Below, one piece after another: positions 25,124-34,100 of a stretch of 64,000 nucleotides of DNA (positions are counted from its first letter, which is position 1; each line of letters opens with the position of its first letter). The stretch is from positions 1 through 64,000 of the forward strand of contig JAHDEC010000005.1 of the NCBI GenBank assembly GCA_020629035.1, given 5' to 3'. This stretch comes from Saprospiraceae bacterium. Its GTDB lineage: Bacteria; Bacteroidota; Bacteroidia; Chitinophagales; Saprospiraceae. Position numbers and translations under genes: made by a program. The notes below the pieces were generated by a model. The model was not told the origin of the DNA. It searched no databases and saw only the letters and a program-made list of their open reading frames with translations.

Positions 25124-28100
25124 ATGATTAAAAGGCTACACTCTTTTATCCTATTTTTCTGCACTTTTTTAGCTTTGTCCAATATTGCTTTTGGACAAAT
25201 TCCTACTGTTATCGAACCTTTGCCTCCAGTATACGTGGAATGTGAAGAAGATATACCTATGAGTCCAGAAGTATCGGTCGATCCTAATTGCGACATTACA
25301 CAGTTGATTAACATGATGTGTTTAAACACTGGATATCCAACTTCCTTGTGTGATGCTGACTCAGCTCCTGATGAAGATGGAACAAACACTTGGTCTATGT
25401 GGTTACCTCAACTTTCTGATGCTGGTTATGTGCCATCAGAATATTGGGTGTTTGATGCTGCTGGATCTTCACTTGAATTTTATGATGGCGGCTTTGCCCA
25501 CTTAACCGGAACCATTGAAAATGTAGATGACCCAAGCTATGGATTCATTCTAGATATGTGGTTTAAAGATGGAAGAAATTGGACTGACTGGTCTGCTAAT
25601 GGTGGTGGTTTCAATGACCAACTGGGAGTAGCTTCTGCAAATGGCTGGTTCCAAGATTGGGACTATTACATTTTAATGGAAGTTGTATCTCAATTGAGAG
25701 GTATCAATGCTTTAGCTGGAAACAACCTTTTGCTCTCTCATAAGCCAGGTGATTTCTCACTAGGTTTCCAAAGTGGATTGGGAGCAAATAATAAAAACCT
25801 TGGAGAAGGTTTTGGAGGATGGTTCAATTTTGCTGGACATATTGATGGACAGTTTATAAATGGAAATGGAGATCTAGCAACAAATACGAGTTGTACTCCT
25901 GGTCCTGAAGAAGAGTGCCCTAATTGCACTGACATTACTTGTTTCTGGGAATTTGTTGATGAGTGTGGCAACTATGGTTGTGTAACTCAAGTAGTAGTAG
26001 TTCAAGATGAAACTGCTCCAACTTTTGATAATTGTCCAGCAAACGAGACAGTGGATTGCGATGAGATGTCAACAAGTGTACCGGATGTAACAGCAACAGA
26101 TAATTGCGATATGGGTTCGGTTACTGTGGAGTATTTAGGAGAAATCCTTGTGAGCGATATGAATTGTGCGAAGGTTTATGAACGTGAATGGAAAGCAACC
26201 GATTGCAAAGGACACATGACCAGTTGTGTACAAACTATTTCAACACAAGATACAAATGGGCCAAGCTTTACAAATGTGCCTGAAGATGTAACTATTGAAT
26301 GTGATGAAAGTCTACCAACTGATCTTGCAGAAGGTGAAGATGGATGTACCGATGTAACAGCTAGCTATGATGATGTAACCACTCCTGGTAACTGTCCTCA
26401 CGAATATGTAATTACTAGAACTCATACCTTGGAAGATGAATGTGGAAACGAAATAAGTGATGTACAAATCATTACCGTTCAAGATTCTGAAGGTCCTGTT
26501 TTTGATGCTTATGATCCAGAAATTACTTTTAATTGTAACGACATTGGAACACTAACTGACTTAACAGCAACTGATAATTGTGGAACAGTAACTATAGTTT
26601 GCACAACTGATGAAGTTTCAGGAGGCTGCGCTGGAAGTTATTTAAGAGAATGTGTTGCTGTCGATGAATGTGGTAATGAAACAACTGCTACTCAAGTAGT
26701 TAATATTGTAGATGATGAGCCACCAGTAACCAATAATCCAGATGACTTCACCATCGAATGTGATGATGATGTACCAACAGCTCCAGATGTTACTGCAACA
26801 GACAACTGTGATGATGATGTGACACCTACACTAGTTGTAGATACAGAAGTTGTCGATGATTGCACAACTATCATAACATGGACATGGACTGCTATCGATC
26901 ATTGTGATAATGAATCCACAGAAACAACCACTGTAACAATAACAGATACAACGCCTCCAGTTTGGGGTCCATATGATCCTGTAATTAATGTTTCTTGTGA
27001 TGATAATGTCGATGACTGCGATGGAAATCATCCAGATGTTACAGATAATTGTGATGATAATGTAGAAATATTCTGTTCGACTGAAGTGGTTTCGGGAGGA
27101 TGTATCGATAACTTAATACGTAAATATTGGGCAGTTGATGATTGTGGTAATTATTCAGATACCATCGAAGTAATAATAAATGTGATGGATGATGAAGCTC
27201 CAAGCTTTACGAATTTTCCAGATGACATGAATATAGAATGTGATCAAACAGCTCCAACTACCCAAGAGATAGAGGATATGATTACATACACTGATAATTG
27301 TACAACTGTAACTCTAGTTTTTGAAGGTGAAACTACAACTCCAGGAACTTGTGAAAATTCATACACTGTGGAAAGATGTTGGAGCTTGATCGATGCATGT
27401 GGCAACGAAAGTGAAATAATGTGTCACTATGTAAATGTAGGTGACAACACAGATCCAGTAATAAATGGAGTAGGTCCTGATGGAACTTATGCCTGTGGAG
27501 AGAATCCTGTTTTTTCTGAGCCTTCAGCTGATGATAACTGTAATTTAGTTTCTTTTGATTTTGTAGAAACAGTTACAGGTACTAATTGCGCAGGTGATGT
27601 AATCACTAGAACTTGGACAGCTACGGATGCTTGTGGTAATACGGCTACTGCTTCACAAACTATGAGCGCTACGGATGATGTAGATCCAACAATTACTGGT
27701 GTAGGTCCTGATGGAACTTATACATGTGGTGGAACTCCAGTATTTTCTGAACCTACAGCTGATGATAATTGCAACCTTGTTTCTTTTGAAAACAGTGATG
27801 TAGTTACAGATACTAACTGTGCAGGTGATGTAATCACTAGAACTTGGACAGCTACGGATAATTGTGGCAATACAACTACTGTATCTCAAACAATGACACC
27901 AACTGATGATATTGATCCAACCATTATTGGAGTGGGTTCAGATGGCACATATGAATGTGGCAGCGATCCAGTATTCTCTGAGCCAATTGCAGGAGACAAT
28001 TGTAACTTGGTTTCTTTTGAAAACAGCGATGTAGTTACTGATACTAACTGTGCAGGTGATGTAATCACTAGAACTTGGACAGCTACAGATAATTGTGGTA

Positions 28101-31100
28101 ACACAACTACTGTTTCTCAAACAATGACTCCGGTGGATGATGTAGATCCTAGCATTACTGGTGTGGGTCAAGATGGAACTTATAATTGCGGAGATAATCC
28201 GGTATTCTCTACACCTGATGCAAGCGATAACTGTAATCTAGTATCTTTTGAAAATAGTGATGTGGTAACTGATACTAATTGTGCGGGTGATGTAATCACT
28301 AGAACTTGGACAGCTACTGATAATTGTGGTAATACAACTACCGTATCACAAACCATGACACCGGTGGATAATGTAGATCCAACTATCACAGGTGTAGGTC
28401 CTGATGGAACCTTTGAATGTGGAGATAATCCAATGTTTTCAGAACCAGAAGGAAGCGATGATTGTAATTTAGTTTCTTTCGATTCAAGTAGTATTGTATC
28501 TGGAAGCAATTGTGCAGGTGAAATCATAACTAGAACTTGGACAGCTACGGATAATTGTGGTAACACAACTACTGCTTCTCAAACAATGACACCAGTAGAT
28601 AACACTGATCCAACAATTACTGGTGTTGGACAAGATGGCACGTATGAGTGTGGTGATGATCCAGTTTTCTCTACACCAGATGCTAGTGATAATTGTAATC
28701 TTGTTTCTTTCGATTCTCAAGATGTGGTTACTGATACTAATTGTGCGGGCGATATAATCACTAGAACTTGGACAGCTACGGATAATTGTGGTAATACTAC
28801 TACTGCTTCTCAAACAATGACGCCAGTAGATAATGTAGATCCAAGCATAACTGGTGTAGGTGCTGACGGGACTTATGAGTGTGGTGATGATCCTGTATTC
28901 TCTACGCCGGATGCAAGTGATAACTGTAACTTGGTTTCTTTTGATTCTCAAGATGTGGTTACTGATACTAATTGTGCGGGTGATGTGATAACTAGAACTT
29001 GGACAGCTACGGATAATTGTGGTAATACTACTACTGCTTCTCAAACAATGACGCCGGTGGATGATGTAGATCCAAGCATTACAGGTGTAGGTCAAGATGG
29101 TACTTACGACTGTGGTGACACACCTGAGTTCTCAACACCAGATGCTAGTGATAACTGTAACTTGGTTTCTTTCGATTCTCAAGATGTGGTAACTGATACT
29201 AATTGTGCAGGTGATGTGATAACTAGAACTTGGACAGCTACTGATAATTGTGGTAACACAACTACTGCTTCTCAAACAATGACGCCAGTGGATGATGTAG
29301 ATCCTACTATTACTGGTGTAGGTCAAGATGGTACTTACGACTGTGGTGACAATCCAGTATTCTCTGAGCCATCTGCGGATGACAACTGTAACCTTGTTTC
29401 TTTTGATTCTCAAGATGTGGTAACTGATACTAATTGTGCAGGTGATGTAATCACTAGAACTTGGACAGCTACTGATAATTGTGGTAACACAACTACTGCT
29501 TCTCAAACAATGACACCAGTAGATGATGTGAATCCTATTATTACAGGTGTGGGTCCTGACGGAACTTATGAGTGTGGTGCAAACGCAGTATTCTCTGAGC
29601 CGGATGCAAGTGATAATTGTAACCTTGTTTCTTTTGACTTTGACGATGAAGTAGTTGGATCTAACTGTGCTGGTGATATTATCACTAGAACTTGGACAGC
29701 TACTGATAATTGTGGTAATACTACTACTGCTTCTCAAACAATGACGCCAAATGATGATACGGATCCTACTATTACTGGTGTAGGTGCTGATGGTACTTAT
29801 GAATGTGGTGATGATCCAGTATTCTCTACACCGGATGCAAATGATAACTGTAACCTAGTTTCTTTCGACTTCGTTGAAGAAGTTACTGGTTCTAACTGTG
29901 CTGGCGATATTATTACTAGAACTTGGACAGCTATTGATAATTGTCAAAATACTACTACGGCTAGTCAAACAATGACGCCAGTAGATGATGTAGATCCTAG
30001 CATTACTGGTGTAGGTGCTGACGGTACTTATGAATGTGGTGATGATCCTGTATTCTCTACGCCGGATGCTAGTGATAACTGCAACTTGGTTTCTTTCGAT
30101 TCTCAAGATGTGGTAACTGATACTAATTGTGCAGGTGATGTGATAACTAGAACTTGGACAGCTACTGATAATTGTGGTAATACTACTACTGCTTCTCAAA
30201 CAATGACGCCAGTGGATGATGTAGATCCTAGCATTACTGGTGTAGGTCAAGATGGTACTTACGACTGTGGTGATGATCCAGTATTCTCTGCGCCGGATGC
30301 TAGTGATAACTGTAATCTTGTTTCTTTCGATTCTCAAGATGTGGTTACTGATACTAATTGTGCAGGTGATGTGATAACTAGAACTTGGACAGCTACTGAT
30401 AATTGTGGTAACACAACTACTGCTTCTCAAACAATGACGCCAGTGGATGATGTAGATCCTACTATTACTGGTGTAGGTCAAGATGGTACTTACGACTGTG
30501 GTGACAATCCAGTATTCTCTGAACCATCTGCTGATGACAACTGTAACCTTGTTTCTTTCGATTCTCAAGATGTAGTAACTGATACTAATTGTGCAGGTGA
30601 TGTGATAACTAGAACTTGGACAGCTACTGACAATTGTGGTAACACAACTACTGCTTCTCAAACAATGACTCCAGTAGATGATGTGAATCCTGTCATTACT
30701 GGTGTAGGTCCTGACGGAACTTATGAGTGTGGTGCAAACGCAGTATTCTCTGAGCCGGATGCAAGTGATAATTGTAACCTTGTTTCTTTTGACTTTGACG
30801 ATGAAGTAGTTGGATCTAACTGTGCTGGTGATATTATCACTAGAACTTGGACAGCTACTGATAATTGTGGTAATACTACTACTGCTTCTCAAACAATGAC
30901 GCCAAATGATGATACGGATCCTACTATTACTGGTGTAGGTGCTGATGGTACTTATGAATGTGGTGATGATCCAGTATTCTCTACACCGGATGCAAATGAT
31001 AACTGTAACCTAGTTTCTTTCGACTTCGTTGAAGAAGTTACTGGTTCTAACTGTGCTGGCGATATTATTACTAGAACTTGGACAGCTATTGATAATTGTC

Positions 31101-34100
31101 AAAATACTACTACGGCTAGTCAAACAATGACGCCAGTAGATGATGTAGATCCTAGCATTACTGGTGTAGGTGCTGACAGCACTTATGAGTGTGGTGATGA
31201 TCCTGTATTCTCTTCGCCGGATGCAAGTGATAACTGTAACTTAGTTTCTTTTGATTCTCAAGATGTGGTAACTGATACTAATTGTGCGGGTGATGTAATC
31301 ACTAGAACTTGGACAGCTACTGATAATTGTGGTAATACTACTACTGCTTCTCAAACAATGACGCCAGTGGATGATGTAGATCCTAGCATTACTGGTGTAG
31401 GTCAAGATGGTACTTACGACTGTGGTGATGATCCAGTATTCTCTGCGCCGGATGCTAGTGATAACTGTAATCTTGTTTCTTTCGATTCTCAAGATGTGGT
31501 TACTGATACTAATTGTGCAGGTGATGTGATAACTAGAACTTGGACAGCTACTGATAATTGTGGTAACACAACTACTGCTTCTCAAACAATGACGCCAGTG
31601 GATGATGTAGATCCTACTATTACTGGTGTAGGTCAAGATGGTACTTACGACTGTGGTGACAATCCAGTATTCTCTGAGCCATCTGCGGATGACAATTGTA
31701 ACCTTGTTTCTTTTGATTCTCAAGATGTAGTAACTGATACTAATTGTGCAGGTGATGTAATTACTAGAACTTGGACAGCTACTGATAATTGTGGTAACAC
31801 TACTACTGCTTCTCAAACAATGACGCCAGTGGATGATGTAAATCCTGTTATTACAGGTGTGGGTCCTGATGGAACTTATGAGTGTGGTGCAAACGCAGTA
31901 TTCTCTGAGCCGGATGCAAGTGATAATTGTAACCTTGTTTCTTTTGACTTTGACGATGAAGTAGTTGGATCTAACTGTGCTGGTGATATTATCACTAGAA
32001 CTTGGACAGCTACTGATAATTGTGGTAATACTACTACTGCTTCTCAAACAATGACGCCAAATGATGATACGGATCCTACTATTACTGGTGTAGGTGCTGA
32101 TGGTACTTATGAATGTGGTGATGATCCAGTATTCTCTACACCGGATGCAAATGATAACTGTAACCTAGTTTCTTTCGACTTCGTTGAAGAAGTTACTGGT
32201 TCTAACTGTGCTGGCGATATTATTACTAGAACTTGGACAGCTATTGATAATTGTCAAAATACTACTACGGCTAGTCAAACAATGACGCCAGTAGATGATG
32301 TAGATCCTAGCATTACTGGTGTAGGTGCTGACAGCACTTATGAGTGTGGTGATGATCCTGTATTCTCTTCGCCGGATGCAAGTGATAACTGTAACTTAGT
32401 TTCTTTTGATTCTCAAGATGTGGTAACTGATACTAATTGTGCGGGTGATGTAATCACTAGAACTTGGACAGCTACTGATAATTGTGGTAATACTACTACT
32501 GCTTCTCAAACAATGACGCCAGTGGATGATGTAGATCCTAGCATTACTGGTGTAGGTCAAGATGGTACTTACGACTGTGGTGATGATCCAGTATTCTCTG
32601 CGCCGGATGCTAGTGATAACTGTAATCTTGTTTCTTTCGATTCTCAAGATGTGGTTACTGATACTAATTGTGCAGGTGATGTGATAACTAGAACTTGGAC
32701 AGCTACTGATAATTGTGGTAACACAACTACTGCTTCTCAAACAATGACGCCAGTGGATGATGTAGATCCTACTATTACTGGTGTAGGTCAAGATGGTACT
32801 TACGACTGTGGTGACAATCCAGTATTCTCTGAACCATCTGCTGATGACAACTGTAACCTTGTTTCTTTCGATTCTCAAGATGTGGTTACTGATACTAATT
32901 GTGCAGGTGATGTAATCACCAGAACTTGGACAGCTACTGACAATTGTGGTAACACAACTACTGCTTCTCAAACAATGACTCCAGTAGATGATGTGAATCC
33001 TGTCATTACTGGTGTAGGTCCTGACGGAACTTATGAGTGTGGTGCAAACGCAGTATTCTCTGAGCCGGATGCAAGTGATAATTGTAACCTTGTTTCTTTT
33101 GACTTTGACGATGAAGTAGTTGGATCTAACTGTGCTGGTGATATTATCACTAGAACTTGGACAGCTACTGATAATTGTGGTAATACTACTACTGCTTCTC
33201 AAACAATGACGCCAAATGATGATACGGATCCTACTATTACTGGTGTAGGTGCTGATGGTACTTATGAATGTGGTGATGATCCAGTATTCTCTACACCGGA
33301 TGCAAATGATAACTGTAACCTAGTTTCTTTCGACTTCGTTGAAGAAGTTACTGGTTCTAACTGTGCTGGCGATATTATTACTAGAACTTGGACAGCTATT
33401 GATAATTGTCAAAATACTACTACGGCTAGTCAAACAATGACGCCAGTAGATGATGTAGATCCTAGCATTACTGGTGTAGGTGCTGACGGTACTTATGAGT
33501 GTGGTGATGATCCTGTATTCTCAATACCTGATGCAAGTGATAACTGTAACTTGGTTTCTTTTGATGTCAATGACGAAGTAACGGGTACAACTTGTGCGGG
33601 AGATGTAATCACTAGAACTTGGACAGCTACTGATAATTGTGGTAATACTACTACTGCTTCTCAAACAATGGAAGCAACAGATTCTATTGATCCAGTTATT
33701 AGTGATGTAGGACCAGATGGTACTTACCAATGTGGTGACACTCCATCTTTCTCTGATCCAACTGCCAGTGATAATTGTAATCTAATATCTTTTAGTAGCA
33801 CTGATTTAGTAACAGGTACTAACTGCGCAGGCGATATCATAACAAGAAGTTGGACTGCTGTCGATGCATGTGGAAATTCTGTTTCTGCTATTCAAACTAT
33901 GACTCCAGTAGATGAAATCGATCCAGTAATTACAGGAACGACACAGGATGGTACTTACCAATGTGGCGAAACAGCTGTATTTGATGATCCATCTGCAAGC
34001 GATAATTGTAATTTAGTTTCGTTTGAATTTGAAGATACAGTCAGTGGAACAAGTTGTGCTGGTGATATAATCACAAGAACTTGGACAGCTACTGATGGTT

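Noticed and set aside
27653-33730. Long ORFs on the minus strand across the repeat array (up to about 345 codons)
   Set aside because: They recur with the 231-bp period and shift by exactly 1155 bp between blocks, so they are by-products of a 77-codon repeat without stops in the antisense frame. Their products are Ser/Thr/Ile/Arg-rich with no signal or domain.
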